Below are positions 17,213 to 26,583 of a DNA stretch of 64,000 nt, piece by piece (position 1 is the first letter of the stretch; every line of letters starts with the position of its first letter). The notes beneath the pieces were generated by a model that worked only from the letters and a program-made list of their open reading frames with translations, was not told the origin of the DNA and ran no database searches. The position numbers were made by a program, and so were the translations under genes. This stretch comes from Candidatus Rhodoferax mariagerensis (GTDB lineage Bacteria > Pseudomonadota > Gammaproteobacteria > Burkholderiales > Burkholderiaceae_C), in contig JADKAW010000002.1 in the NCBI GenBank assembly GCA_016719055.1, positions 1 through 64,000 on the forward strand. The letters are read 5' to 3'.

Positions 17213-18403
17213 CTATTCCCATGAAAGTGCGCCGCCAGACTGGTACTCAATGACCCGTGTTTCGAAAAAGTTGCGCTCTTTTTTCAGGTCGATCATCTCG
17301 CTCATCCAGGGAAATGGATTCTCTTCATTGGGAAACAGAGACTCCAGTCCAATTTGAGTGGCACGCCGATTGGCAATAAAGCGCAAGTAGCCTTTGAACA
17401 TGGACGCATTCATGCCCAAAACGCCACGAGGCATGGTGTCTTCAGCGTAGCGATATTCCAGCTCAACCGCCTCTTCAAAAAGGACCTTTATTTCTGCCTT
17501 GAATTCTGGCGTCCACAGTTGCGGGTTCTCCAGCTTTAGCTGGTTGATCAGGTCAATGCCAAAGTTGCAGTGCATGGATTCATCCCGCAGGATGTACTGG
17601 TATTGCTCCGCAGCACCTGTCATTTTGTTCTGTCGACCAAGCGCCAAAATTTGCGTGAATCCAACATAGAAAAACAACCCTTCCATCAGGCACGCGAATA
17701 CGATCAAGGACTTGAGCAGGGTCTGGTCAGCATCCTGTGTTCCCGTTTTAAACTGAGGGTCCATGATGGCTTCAATGAAAGGCAGCAAAAACTCGTCTTT
17801 GTCCCGAATGGATTTGATCTCATGGTAGGCACTGAAAATTTCGCCTTCATCGAGTCCTAGAGATTCGACGATGTACTGATAAGCATGCGTATGAATGGCC
17901 TCTTCAAAGGCCTGACGCAACATGAATTGACGGCATTCAGGTGCGGTAATGTGCCTGTAGGTACCCAATACGATATTGTTGGCCGCAAGCGAATCAGCCG
18001 TGACAAAAAACCCCAGGTTGCGCTTGACAATGCGTCGCTCGTCTTCGGTAAGTCCGTTGGGGTCTTTCCAGAGTGCGATGTCGCGTGTCATGTTGACCTC
18101 TTGCGGCATCCAGTGGTTGGCACAACTTGACAGGTATTTTTCCCAGGCCCATTTGTACTTAAAAGGAACCAGTTGGTTGACATCCGTCTGGCCATTGATA
18201 ATCCGTTTGTCAGCGGCATTGACACGACGAGTGGTAGCGCTGGATTCCAGACCTTTCGGTTTCACAGGCACCGAAGACGGGACAAGCGGGTGGTCTGGCA
18301 TCGCGCAGGGGCCAGAAATGCGCTCGGCCATCAGCGGGTTGTTGCTATCCCGTGGTGTGGGCAAACTGGCAGCTGGTTTAACTTCTTCGTCCCAAGATAA
18401 CAT
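17213..18403 (-). CDS. nrdB: Ribonucleotide reductase class Ia, beta subunit
   Basis: A 396-residue radical-generating subunit of aerobic ribonucleotide reductase. The di-iron and radical residues are visible: Asp137 (TADSLAANN), Glu168 and His171 in EAIHTHAY, and the radical Tyr175; further ligands lie in EGLFFYVGF and ESMHCNFG. Presence of Tyr175 indicates the tyrosyl-radical class rather than the Chlamydia-type Mn/Fe class. The N-terminal 60 residues are an extension common in betaproteobacteria. It follows nrdA with a 126-base gap, and is probably transcribed from the NrdR-controlled promoter upstream of nrdA. Confidence 0.95.
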   Translation of the reverse strand: MLSWDEEVKPAASLPTPRDSNNPLMAERISGPCAMPDHPLVPSSVPVKPKGLESSATTRRVNAADKRIINGQTDVNQLVPFKYKWAWEKYLSSCANHWMPQEVNMTRDIALWKDPNGLTEDERRIVKRNLGFFVTADSLAANNIVLGTYRHITAPECRQFMLRQAFEEAIHTHAYQYIVESLGLDEGEIFSAYHEIKSIRDKDEFLLPFIEAIMDPQFKTGTQDADQTLLKSLIVFACLMEGLFFYVGFTQILALGRQNKMTGAAEQYQYILRDESMHCNFGIDLINQLKLENPQLWTPEFKAEIKVLFEEAVELEYRYAEDTMPRGVLGMNASMFKGYLRFIANRRATQIGLESLFPNEENPFPWMSEMIDLKKERNFFETRVIEYQSGGALSWE

Positions 18404-18529
18404 ATAAAATTCCGATCCGTGAATTATGGGAGATTGGGCTAAAAATAGGAAGTCTTCAAATTCGTCTGACGGTCGATGAAATGCCGAATGTTGTGCATCA
18501 GCATCGACTCCGCCGCAAAGTTCAGTGCT

Positions 18530-21445
18530 TTACTGACAAGACTCGCAGGTGGGGTCGTCGACACCGCAAAATTTCACATCGGTGGCTGGTGCGCTTGACA
18601 TCTGTTGACGGGCCATCGCTGCGACCGCATCCAGCGCGCTCGATGTACCTTGTGCTCTGATTTCTGCGCCTGAAGAAACGGCATTGAGCCGTCCCGCTGT
18701 CACCGTCGATTTTTCCGCATGGGTGGCTGACATGGTGCGCAAATAGTAGGTGGTTTTGAGACCGCGCACCCAGGCAAGCTTATAGGTGTCATCGAGCTTT
18801 TTCCCTGAAGCACCAGACATATAGATGTTGAGTGACTGGGCCTGATCAATCCATTTCTGTCGGCGCGCTGCAGCCTCCACCAGCCAACTGGTTTCAACCT
18901 CAAAGGCCGTGGCATAGAGTGATTTGATCTCAGCTGGGACACGGTCAATAGGCTGCAGTGATCCATCAAAATGCTTGAGATCCATGACCATCACATCGTC
19001 CCAGAGACCGAGCCGTTTGAGGTCACGCACCAAGTTGCTGTTGATGATGGTGAACTCGCCTGACAGGTTGGACTTCACCGACAGGTTACCGAAGCAAGGC
19101 TCGATGGATGCATCAACACCGATGATGTTGGAAATGGTTGCAGTTGGGGCGATCGCCACGCAATTAGAGTTGCGCATGCCGTCTTGCGCAATTTTTTGGC
19201 GCAGTGCATCCCAGTTCATTTTTGCACTTCGGTCCACCTCGACATAACCACCGCGTTCTTTGTCCAGCATGTCCAAGGTGTCAAGCGGCAAAATTCCCTG
19301 CTCCCAGAGGGAGCCTTTGTAGCTGGAATAACGGCCACGTTCGCGCGCCAATTCGGTCGAGGCCCAGTACGCAAAATAACAAATGGCTTCCATCGATTCA
19401 TCGGCAAAAGCCACCGCTGCAGCGCTGGCGTAAGGAATACGCAATTGGTACAGGCTGTCCTGAAAGGCCATCAGGCCCAGGCCCACAGGGCGGTGCCGCA
19501 TGTTGGATTCACGCGCTTTTTTCACAGCGTAGTAGTTGATGTCAATCACGTTGTCGAGCATGCGCATCGCGGTTGCAACAGTTTTTTGCAGCTTTTCATG
19601 GTCGATCGAACCGTCCTTGATGTGATGCAGCAGATTGACAGAACCCAGGTTGCACACCGCAGTTTCTGTTTTGCTGGTGTTGAGCGTGATCTCGGTGCAC
19701 AAGTTGCTTGAGTGAACCACACCGGCGTGTTGTTGCGGCGAACGAATATTGCAGGCATCCTTGAACGTGATCCAAGGGTGCCCAGTTTCAAACAGCATGG
19801 TCAGCATCTTGCGCCACAGGTCAGTCGCCTGAATGGTGCGGCTTGGTTTGATCTCTCCGCGACTGGCCCGTTCTTCATAGGCGACATAAGCAGCCTCAAA
19901 AGCAGTACCAAACTTGTCATGCAGGTCGGGCACATTGTTGGGTGAAAAAAGTGTCCACTGGCCTTTCTCCATCACCCTGCGCATGAACAGGTCTGGAATC
20001 CAGTTTGACGTATTCATGTCGTGTGTTCGACGACGATCATCCCCTGTGTTCTTGCGCAGCTCCAGAAACTCCTCAATGTCCAGATGCCAGGTTTCCAGAT
20101 AGGTACACACGGCACCTTTACGCTTGCCCCCTTGATTGACTGCCACGGCGGTGTCATTGACAACCTTGAGGAAAGGTACCACCCCTTGAGACTCGCCATT
20201 GGTCCCCTTGATGTGACTGCCCAGGGCACGCACGGGTGTCCAGTCGTTGCCCAGCCCACCGGCAAACTTGGACAACAAGGCGTTTTCCTTGATGGCTTCG
20301 TAAATGCCGTCCAGATCATCCGGCACGGTGGTCAAGTAGCAGCTTGACAATTGCGAACGCAGGGTGCCGCTGTTGAACAATGTGGGTGTGCTTGACATGA
20401 AGTCGAAGCTGGACAGCACTTCGTAGAACTCAATGGCACGGGCCTCACGATCAATCTCGTTGAGCGACAGCCCCATGGCCACACGCATGAAAAAGGCTTG
20501 TGGTAACTCGATCCGGCTTTTGCCTACATGCAAAAAATAGCGGTCGTAGAGCGTTTGCAGTCCCAGGTAATCAAACTGAAGGTCACGTTCTGCTTTAAGC
20601 GCGCTGGCAAGCCGTGGCAAGTCGAACTGAAGCAGCTTTTCATCCAACAGCTCGTGTTCAACACCACGTTTGACAAACGGCGCAAAGTAGTCAATGTAGG
20701 CTTGCGTCATGTCAACCTGTGCCACATCCTGCCCCAGCACCTCTTTGGAGATGGTATGAAACAGCAGTCGTGCGGTGGCAAAGGTGTAGTCCGGGTCCTT
20801 TTCAATCAGTGTGCGGGCGGCAAGTACCGATGCCTTGTAGACCTCGTCCATCGGCACACCATCGTAAAGGTTCCGCATGGTCTCAGCCATGATCGGTTGC
20901 GGTTTGACGTCAGCACCAAGTCCACTGCAGGCATCAGAAATTATTTTGTTCAGCCTGACCAAGTCCAGTGGTACGCGCTGGCCGTTGTCGATCGCGTGCA
21001 ACACCGGCGCGACCGGCGCAGCCTGGGTGACTTTTTGTGCCCTTTCTTGGGAACGTTTTTCGCGGTACAGCACATAAGCTCGTGCGATCTCGTGGTGGCT
21101 GCCCCGCATCAGGCCTAACTCAACCTGATCCTGCACGTCTTCAATGTGAAAAGTACCGCCGGCTGGGCGCGAGCGCATCAGAGCGCGAATGACCCCCTGG
21201 GTTAGGTCTTCAACCGTTTCGCGCACGCTGGCTGATGCTGCCCCCTGTGCGCCATGCACCGCCAAAAAAGCCTTCATCATGGCGACGGCGATTTTGTTGG
21301 GCTCGAAAGGCACGACGGCACCATTGCGGCGGATGATCTGGTACTGGCTCAGTGTGGCTGATGTCGCCGACGACAAAATTGTTGCTGATCCGCTAGACAT
21401 CAAGCTGGAAATTTGGGGCGCAGGTGTAGAGAGGCTGGTCTGCAT
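18530..21445 (-). CDS. nrdA: Ribonucleotide reductase class Ia, alpha subunit
   Basis: A 971-residue catalytic subunit reducing ribonucleoside diphosphates. It begins MQTSLSTPAPQISSLM; an ATP-cone at about 40-130 (IIRRNGAVVPFEPNKIAVAM) provides allosteric control, followed by the catalytic barrel with FNSGTLRSQLSSCYL, NLCTEITLN and a C-terminal CGVDDPTCESCQ whose Cys pair re-reduces the active site. ATG 21445 has an AGAGGAA site, whereas the in-frame start 33 codons upstream has none and runs into the NrdR-box region. It forms an operon with nrdB. Confidence 0.95.
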   Translation of the reverse strand: MQTSLSTPAPQISSLMSSGSATILSSATSATLSQYQIIRRNGAVVPFEPNKIAVAMMKAFLAVHGAQGAASASVRETVEDLTQGVIRALMRSRPAGGTFHIEDVQDQVELGLMRGSHHEIARAYVLYREKRSQERAQKVTQAAPVAPVLHAIDNGQRVPLDLVRLNKIISDACSGLGADVKPQPIMAETMRNLYDGVPMDEVYKASVLAARTLIEKDPDYTFATARLLFHTISKEVLGQDVAQVDMTQAYIDYFAPFVKRGVEHELLDEKLLQFDLPRLASALKAERDLQFDYLGLQTLYDRYFLHVGKSRIELPQAFFMRVAMGLSLNEIDREARAIEFYEVLSSFDFMSSTPTLFNSGTLRSQLSSCYLTTVPDDLDGIYEAIKENALLSKFAGGLGNDWTPVRALGSHIKGTNGESQGVVPFLKVVNDTAVAVNQGGKRKGAVCTYLETWHLDIEEFLELRKNTGDDRRRTHDMNTSNWIPDLFMRRVMEKGQWTLFSPNNVPDLHDKFGTAFEAAYVAYEERASRGEIKPSRTIQATDLWRKMLTMLFETGHPWITFKDACNIRSPQQHAGVVHSSNLCTEITLNTSKTETAVCNLGSVNLLHHIKDGSIDHEKLQKTVATAMRMLDNVIDINYYAVKKARESNMRHRPVGLGLMAFQDSLYQLRIPYASAAAVAFADESMEAICYFAYWASTELARERGRYSSYKGSLWEQGILPLDTLDMLDKERGGYVEVDRSAKMNWDALRQKIAQDGMRNSNCVAIAPTATISNIIGVDASIEPCFGNLSVKSNLSGEFTIINSNLVRDLKRLGLWDDVMVMDLKHFDGSLQPIDRVPAEIKSLYATAFEVETSWLVEAAARRQKWIDQAQSLNIYMSGASGKKLDDTYKLAWVRGLKTTYYLRTMSATHAEKSTVTAGRLNAVSSGAEIRAQGTSSALDAVAAMARQQMSSAPATDVKFCGVDDPTCESCQ

Positions 21446-21540
21446 GGATTCCTCTAGTGAAATTGGTTTTAGTAGCTTGGGCGACCACGAAAAACGACCA
21501 AGGTGGTGATTTCGTTTGGCGGCAGGCGAACTGAAGCTTA

Positions 21541-21556
21541 ACACTATATCTGGTGG
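21541..21556. promoter_or_regulatory. NrdR box 1
   Basis: ACACTATATCTGGTGG fits the NrdR consensus (acaCwAtATaTwGtgt). It lies 95 bp upstream of the nrdA start. Confidence 0.65.
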
Positions 21557-21572
21557 CTAGTGAGACAGAAAA

Positions 21573-21588
21573 ACACTACCCCTAGTGT
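21573..21588. promoter_or_regulatory. NrdR box 2
   Basis: ACACTACCCCTAGTGT is a palindrome with the ACACTA...TAGTGT arms of an NrdR box. It starts 32 bp from box 1, three helical turns, which is the usual pairing for the NrdR repressor when dATP is plentiful. Confidence 0.7.
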
Positions 21589-21727
21589 TTTTCCAGAAAG
21601 CGGTTGCCAAGCCTGGTCATCAAGAATTGGCTATTTTTAATAGCTTGCAAATGTGTTCTGGCTTCGCTTGGCTGAGCAAACAGACTACATTTTGACCAGC
21701 ATTTCGCATGCCTTGCTTGTGGCGGTC

Positions 21728-22297
21728 CTAGGGAAAATACCGAGCGTCCAGATTCAGACTATTTCTCAACAACAACCAGTCAAAGCCTGGCCCAGGGTCG
21801 AACTTGCGCCCTGGCGCAATGTGTTCGTGACCTGCAATGTGATTGATCGGGTAATGCATCATGATGGCTCGGCACAGGGCCGCCAAGCTGACATATTGAG
21901 TGCTTTCAAAGGACTCACCTTCCAGACCCTCCAACTCAATACCGACGCTGTCGTCGTTGCAGTTGACACGACCGCGGTAGCTCGATGTGCCAGCGTGCCA
22001 GGCGCGCTCGTCACAGCTGACAAATTGCCACAATTGACCATCGCGGCGAATATAAAAGTGAGATGACACCCTGATGCCTGCAATTTGCTGGAAATACGGG
22101 TGTGCCTGCCAGTCGAGCTGATTGGTAAAGAGCTGCTGTACCTGTTGGCCACCATACTCGCCTGGCGGCAAGCTGATGGAATGGAGCACGATCAGGTCGA
22201 TGCATGCCTGCATGGGCCGTGCACCAAAATTTTCAGATGGCAACTTGTTTGCAGGACAGTACCAACCATGCTGCCAGCCGACCTCAATCGAGTTCAT
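21728..22297 (-). CDS. ampD: 1,6-anhydro-MurNAc-L-alanine amidase
   Basis: A 189-residue cytoplasmic zinc amidase that releases peptide from 1,6-anhydro-muropeptides during murein recycling. It contains LIVLHSISLPPGEYGG (zinc His), SSHFYIRRDGQLWQFV, AWHAGTSSYRGR, SVGIELEG and AGHEHIAPGRKFDPGPGFDW, covering the zinc ligands and catalytic Glu. The ATG at 22297 overlaps the last codons of pilR. Loss of ampD derepresses ampC in species with AmpR; no ampC is seen here. Confidence 0.93.
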   Translation of the reverse strand: MNSIEVGWQHGWYCPANKLPSENFGARPMQACIDLIVLHSISLPPGEYGGQQVQQLFTNQLDWQAHPYFQQIAGIRVSSHFYIRRDGQLWQFVSCDERAWHAGTSSYRGRVNCNDDSVGIELEGLEGESFESTQYVSLAALCRAIMMHYPINHIAGHEHIAPGRKFDPGPGFDWLLLRNSLNLDARYFP

Positions 22298-23720
22298 CGC
22301 CTGGTTCGCTTGTCGATGGGACTTCAATCTGTAGACGGGCGATGCGATAGCGTATTTGCCGCAAACTCAAACCCAATTGCAGTGCTGCTGCGGTGCGGTT
22401 GAAGTTGGTCGCTTGCAGCGTGCGCAGCAAGATGTCTCGCTCCAGCTTGTCCAGGTGGTGCTGTAAATCAGTTGGCAGGCTCGCGCTGGGGCTGCTGGAC
22501 GTCGGTGTGCCTTCTCGGGGCTCTGGCATACGCACAGTTGGTGCATCGATTTGCAGGTCTTGCCCGTCACCCAGCGCGACCGCGCGATACAGCAGATTTT
22601 CCAATTCGCGCACGTTGCCAGGCAATGGCAAACGCGTCAGATAGTCGAGCGCACTGCCGGCCAGGTGCGGCACCGCAATAGACGACTCCTCGGCGATGCG
22701 TGTCAACAGGGCTTCGCACAGGTCGGGCAGATCTTCTGCCCGCTCTCGCAAGGGGGCGATGACCATGTCGATGACATTGAGACGGTAAAAAAGATCCTGC
22801 CGAAAATGCCCGTCATGAACTTCTTGCGCCAGATCTTTGTGCGTTGCACTGACGATGCGCACATCGACCAGCTCTTCCTGGGTGGACCCCAACGCACGAA
22901 TGCGTCGTTCCTGGATGGCGCGCAGCAACTTGGATTGCATGGCCAGCGGCAAATCACCGATCTCGTCCAAAAACAAGGTGCCGCCACGTGCGGCCTGAAA
23001 AAAACCTTCACGGTCTTGTTGGGCACCGGTGTAGGCCCCTTTTTTTGCACCAAAAAATTCGGCCTCCAACAGATTTTCGGGGATGGCGCTGCAGTTCACC
23101 GCCACCCACGGCCCCTTGGCGCGGTGGCTGTTGGCATGAATGGCGTAGGCAACCAGCTCCTTGCCGGTGCCGGACTCACCCGTCACCATCACCGGTGCCA
23201 TGCTGGTGGCGACCTTGAGGATTCGCTCTTTGACCTGCTGCATGCAATCTGAGCGCCCGATCAACCGACCAAGGGCGCGCTCTCCCAATGCGCCCGAGGC
23301 AGTCAATGGGGCAGATCTGAGGGGGCTGGGTTCGCTGATCAATGCAGCAGGGTGACTGCGCACAGCTGTAGCAATCACGCTGCGAAACTGCTTGAGGTCA
23401 ACGGGCTTGGTCAGGTAGTCAAACGCACCCGCTTTTAGCGCTTCTACCGCGTTCTGAGTTGATCCATAAGCCGTGATCACCACACAACGCTCTTTGCGCA
23501 TCTGGTTCTTGAGTTCGGTGATCAGCGCCATGCCCAATCCATCCGGTAACCGCATGTCGGTGATCATCACGTCAAAGATCTGCTCAGCCAACAAGGCCCG
23601 CGCTTCCTGCAGGTTCTCTGCTGTGGCGATCTGATAGCCTTCGCGCAAAAGGGTCAGCTCGTAAAGCGAGCGCAGGTCGGGCTCATCGTCGACAACCAAA
23701 ATACGGGCGGGGTTGGCCAT
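22284..23720 (-). CDS. pilR: Sigma-54-dependent response regulator, PilR-like
   Basis: A 478-residue NtrC-family activator: receiver domain at about 5-120 (RILVVDDEPDLRSL, with phospho-Asp in DVMITDMRLPDG), AAA+ domain with GESGTGKE Walker A, GAYTGA (GAFTGA loop, Tyr variant, sigma-54 contact) and GGTLFLDEIGDLPL, and a C-terminal Fis-type helix-turn-helix (TAAALQLGLSLRQIRYRI). ATG 23720 (MANPARILVV) is chosen over an upstream frame start that would overlap pilS. With pilS it should switch on sigma-54 promoters of type IV pilin genes, none of which is in the window. Confidence 0.9.
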   Translation of the reverse strand: MANPARILVVDDEPDLRSLYELTLLREGYQIATAENLQEARALLAEQIFDVMITDMRLPDGLGMALITELKNQMRKERCVVITAYGSTQNAVEALKAGAFDYLTKPVDLKQFRSVIATAVRSHPAALISEPSPLRSAPLTASGALGERALGRLIGRSDCMQQVKERILKVATSMAPVMVTGESGTGKELVAYAIHANSHRAKGPWVAVNCSAIPENLLEAEFFGAKKGAYTGAQQDREGFFQAARGGTLFLDEIGDLPLAMQSKLLRAIQERRIRALGSTQEELVDVRIVSATHKDLAQEVHDGHFRQDLFYRLNVIDMVIAPLRERAEDLPDLCEALLTRIAEESSIAVPHLAGSALDYLTRLPLPGNVRELENLLYRAVALGDGQDLQIDAPTVRMPEPREGTPTSSSPSASLPTDLQHHLDKLERDILLRTLQATNFNRTAAALQLGLSLRQIRYRIARLQIEVPSTSEPGDELD

Positions 23721-23733
23721 GGTGTTCACGGTG

Positions 23734-25476
23734 TTACGCAGACTTCGGGTGCGGCAACTTGGGCAGTAAAGGCGGGCGGGTTTTGAAAACAACTCGAAAT
23801 TGATTGCCCGGCTTGGTCATCCCATTGATTGACCTTTGGCTACGGTCGTAGGACATCACAGCGCCATGGCTTTCACACAGTTCACGGCAAATATACAACC
23901 CAAGCCCGCTGGAGCGGCTTTCAGATGAAAAAAAAGGCTCAAACAAATGCTGTTCAACAGACGGCTCCAGCGGCGCCCCGTCGCTCCAGACACTGATTTC
24001 AGCCTCGGCTCTTGATGTGCTGGCTTGCGTGTTGTCCACGCTGACTTCCATACATGCGGTTTGGTGGCTCGCATAACGCAGAGCGTTGTCGAGCAGGTTA
24101 ATCAGGATTCTTCGGAGGTGTTCGGTGTCAAAGACAACATGGGTGGAACCCGGCGGCAAGCTCAGCAATAATTCGTCGCCAACTGCATGCTGGTTCTTCC
24201 AGTCACGGCAAATCCGTCGGGCAGTTTCACTCAGGTTCAACAGCGGGATTTCGTCATTGCTGGCATCGTGTGTCGAGGGTGCCTGTGCCAAATGCAGCAC
24301 GTCATTGACAATTTTTTCAAGCCGATGGGCGTTTTGTTGCACCATGGCCGCCAGTCGCAACTGGCCTGGATCATCCAGGTCTTCAGCCAGCAAAGCATTG
24401 GCTTGCGCAATAGCTGCCAACGGATTGCGAATCTCGTGGGCGACGGCGGCTGACATGCGGCCCATGCTGGCCAGCTTTTCAGTGCGAAAGCGCGCCTGAA
24501 CTTCACGTTGATCCTGGATGAAGACAACACACAGGCTCTGCGATGCACTATTTGGCTGCGCCGTCAGTTGGGTGCGTACACGCAGGTACCTGACGCCCCG
24601 ACCTTCGTGGTGCACGCTGATATCTGACTGCTGATTGCTTTGTGTGGCAAAACTCTGAAGAATCAGGCTCAGCATCGCTTGCCATCCCGATCGCAAACGC
24701 AGGTTCAGGCTTTCTGTAGATGGGGCGTTGTCAATGTCCAGCAACTGTTTGGCTGCCGGGTTTGCCGACAAAACCTGCCCATGCTCGTCGACCACCAAAA
24801 CACCATCAACCAGCGACTCAATGACCAGTTCATTCACCTGGCGCTGCACGGTGGCGGCCAGATGATTGTCTTGTGCTTGTCGTTCCACACTGGCCAGCCG
24901 AGTGGCCATTTGACTCGCTATGAAAGATATAGCAAAACATCCAGTTCCGGTGAGGGCTGCCTGCAGAAAATGTGCATTTCCTTCTAGCGGCGCAAGGGCA
25001 GTCAGCCAGCCAGCGTAAGCGAACAGCAACAACGTGATGCCAGCTGCGGCTCCCATGGCCAGCATCATGCTGCCCAGCATCGACACCATCAGCACGGGCA
25101 AGGCAAACAACGGTACGTAATTGATGGCGCTGCTCTGCAATATTTGCAGCGAAGCAAATGCCATCACATCGACACCGACAGTTCGCAGCCACTGGGCATC
25201 AAAAGTGTTGCCAAGCTGTTGTGGCCTGGTTTTCAGCCGCACCACCAAAGCCGCAGTGAAATAGGCCGTGCAGATCAGCAGCGGCGTGCCGCTTTGGGCT
25301 GGTGACAGAAAAAAAATGCCACCCTGCAACACAACCAGAACCAGCCCCAGCGTGGCCCGCGCAGTCATGAAACCACGCCATAGTCGCTCAAACTCCCCTG
25401 GGTAATCGCTCATGACCAGTTCAGCTTGCGTGGCAGATGACGCTAACCAGGACTGTGTCGCTGGTTGCTCCACCAT
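23734..25476 (-). CDS. pilS: Sensor histidine kinase, PilS-like
   Basis: A 580-residue inner-membrane kinase with about six N-terminal membrane segments (residues about 36-190), a PAS-like domain (LVDGVLVVDEHGQVLSANPA), the H box AVAHEIRNPLAAI, N box RILINLLDNALRYA and G boxes SGLGLYICRELCESHG. It should phosphorylate PilR; PilS senses pilin in the membrane in Pseudomonas. The ATG directly abuts the stop of the preceding small gene, and the pilR start follows after 13 bases, so the three are likely co-translated. Confidence 0.9.
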   Translation of the reverse strand: MVEQPATQSWLASSATQAELVMSDYPGEFERLWRGFMTARATLGLVLVVLQGGIFFLSPAQSGTPLLICTAYFTAALVVRLKTRPQQLGNTFDAQWLRTVGVDVMAFASLQILQSSAINYVPLFALPVLMVSMLGSMMLAMGAAAGITLLLFAYAGWLTALAPLEGNAHFLQAALTGTGCFAISFIASQMATRLASVERQAQDNHLAATVQRQVNELVIESLVDGVLVVDEHGQVLSANPAAKQLLDIDNAPSTESLNLRLRSGWQAMLSLILQSFATQSNQQSDISVHHEGRGVRYLRVRTQLTAQPNSASQSLCVVFIQDQREVQARFRTEKLASMGRMSAAVAHEIRNPLAAIAQANALLAEDLDDPGQLRLAAMVQQNAHRLEKIVNDVLHLAQAPSTHDASNDEIPLLNLSETARRICRDWKNQHAVGDELLLSLPPGSTHVVFDTEHLRRILINLLDNALRYASHQTACMEVSVDNTQASTSRAEAEISVWSDGAPLEPSVEQHLFEPFFSSESRSSGLGLYICRELCESHGAVMSYDRSQRSINGMTKPGNQFRVVFKTRPPLLPKLPHPKSA

Positions 25477-25704
25477 TCAAGGTTCCGCCTGATGCTGATG
25501 GTCTGCGCTGCAATACACACCATTTTTACCCTCAATGGCCTCGCCGATTGGAAGGTGCAACCCACAATGACCACAGCGCACCATGTCTTGCGGACGGATG
25601 GCCTGCGGAGCTTTGGGCGAGTCCACCTTGGCTGGTGAAGGTTGACGCTTGCGCCAGAGCCAGACGCCACCCAGCACCAGCAGCAGAATTAAAAGCCCCT
25701 TCAC
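25477..25704 (-). CDS. PP0621-family small membrane protein
   Basis: A 75-residue protein with an N-terminal membrane segment (KGLLILLLVLGGVWLW) and a C-terminal zinc-ribbon-like domain (MVRCGHCGLHLPIGEAIEGK then YCSADH), the PP0621 family pattern. The GTG start at 25704 overlaps the stop of the CcsA-like gene by 4 bases, and its stop abuts the pilS ATG. Function is unknown; the conserved Cys residues suggest metal binding. Confidence 0.8.
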   Translation of the reverse strand: MKGLLILLLVLGGVWLWRKRQPSPAKVDSPKAPQAIRPQDMVRCGHCGLHLPIGEAIEGKNGVYCSADHQHQAEP

Positions 25705-26510
25705 AGTGCACGCCCCAACACAACTTCCATGACAAAGCGTGAGCCCACGTAGGCCAGCAGCAGCAAGCCGGCACCCGCGTACAAAAATCGGGTGGCTTGC
25801 CGGCCACGCCAGCCAAAACGGACCCGACCGACCAGCAATACGGCAAACGCCAACCATGACAAAACTGAAAAAGAGGTCTTGTGGTCGAGCTTGATCGCAT
25901 GCGTGGCACCGTAGAGGTGATTGCCAAAGAAAAAACCAGCCAGCAATGTTGCTGTCAGCAGTGCAAAACCAACATTGACAAATCGGAAAGTCAGGCGCTC
26001 CATGGTCAGCAAAGGCAACCCGGTGCGCGCGTCAGCGGCAACTCTGATGCGGGCCTCCGCCCGGTGCAACACCCAGGCGTGAACCACCGCCACGGCAAAC
26101 AGGCCATAAGACGCAATACCCAGAGCCCAATGCAATGGCAACCAACCCGAGGCAGCCATGCCCAGCAGATTTCCCGGAAAAAACAGCGCCAGCAGCACGG
26201 TCCCTGAGCCCACCCCGGCCAGCAGCCAGGGCGTCTTGAGTTGCGGGTAAACATAACTTTCGATGGCATAAACCAAGCCCACCAGCCAGGCAGTGACAGA
26301 CAGCGCTGGCGCAAACCCAAAGCGGGGCTCTGCCCCCCAAAGCCCCAAAAACACCAGCACGCCATGCAGACACCAGGCCAGCCAGATCAAGTAGCGGGCC
26401 AACTTGATGCTGGCGCACACCGACCCAATGGCAGAAGTTGCGTATGCCACTGACGCACCCAGAGCGAGCGTCAGTGTCAGAGGGGAGGCACTGGCTAAAA
26501 TCATGCGCAC
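25701..26510 (-). CDS. CcsA/HemX-like cytochrome c assembly membrane protein
   Basis: A 269-residue protein with about eight membrane segments, belonging to the CcsA/YpjD-type cytochrome c assembly family. LHWALGIASYGLFAVAVVHA and ATHAIKLDHKTSFSVLSWL carry the conserved His residues and the family's membrane pattern; the classic WWD motif of full-size CcsA is not evident. In betaproteobacteria this gene lies between ffh and the PP0621-pilS genes. It is divergent from ffh and may take part in heme handling, but the role is not proved. Confidence 0.8.
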   Translation of the reverse strand: MRMILASASPLTLTLALGASVAYATSAIGSVCASIKLARYLIWLAWCLHGVLVFLGLWGAEPRFGFAPALSVTAWLVGLVYAIESYVYPQLKTPWLLAGVGSGTVLLALFFPGNLLGMAASGWLPLHWALGIASYGLFAVAVVHAWVLHRAEARIRVAADARTGLPLLTMERLTFRFVNVGFALLTATLLAGFFFGNHLYGATHAIKLDHKTSFSVLSWLAFAVLLVGRVRFGWRGRQATRFLYAGAGLLLLAYVGSRFVMEVVLGRAL

Positions 26511-26583
26511 AGTTTAGCGTTTTGCACCCTGCCATTCATTTGTGGCACTAACCCAGGCTCCGCTTGCCGGAACAATTCCCCCT

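Noticed and set aside
24904..24932. Possible twelfth interspersed repeat in pilS (GCTATATCTTTCATAGC)
   Set aside because: Only the short inverted core matches; the GGGCTACAGGC tail is missing and the codons encode a normal membrane segment.
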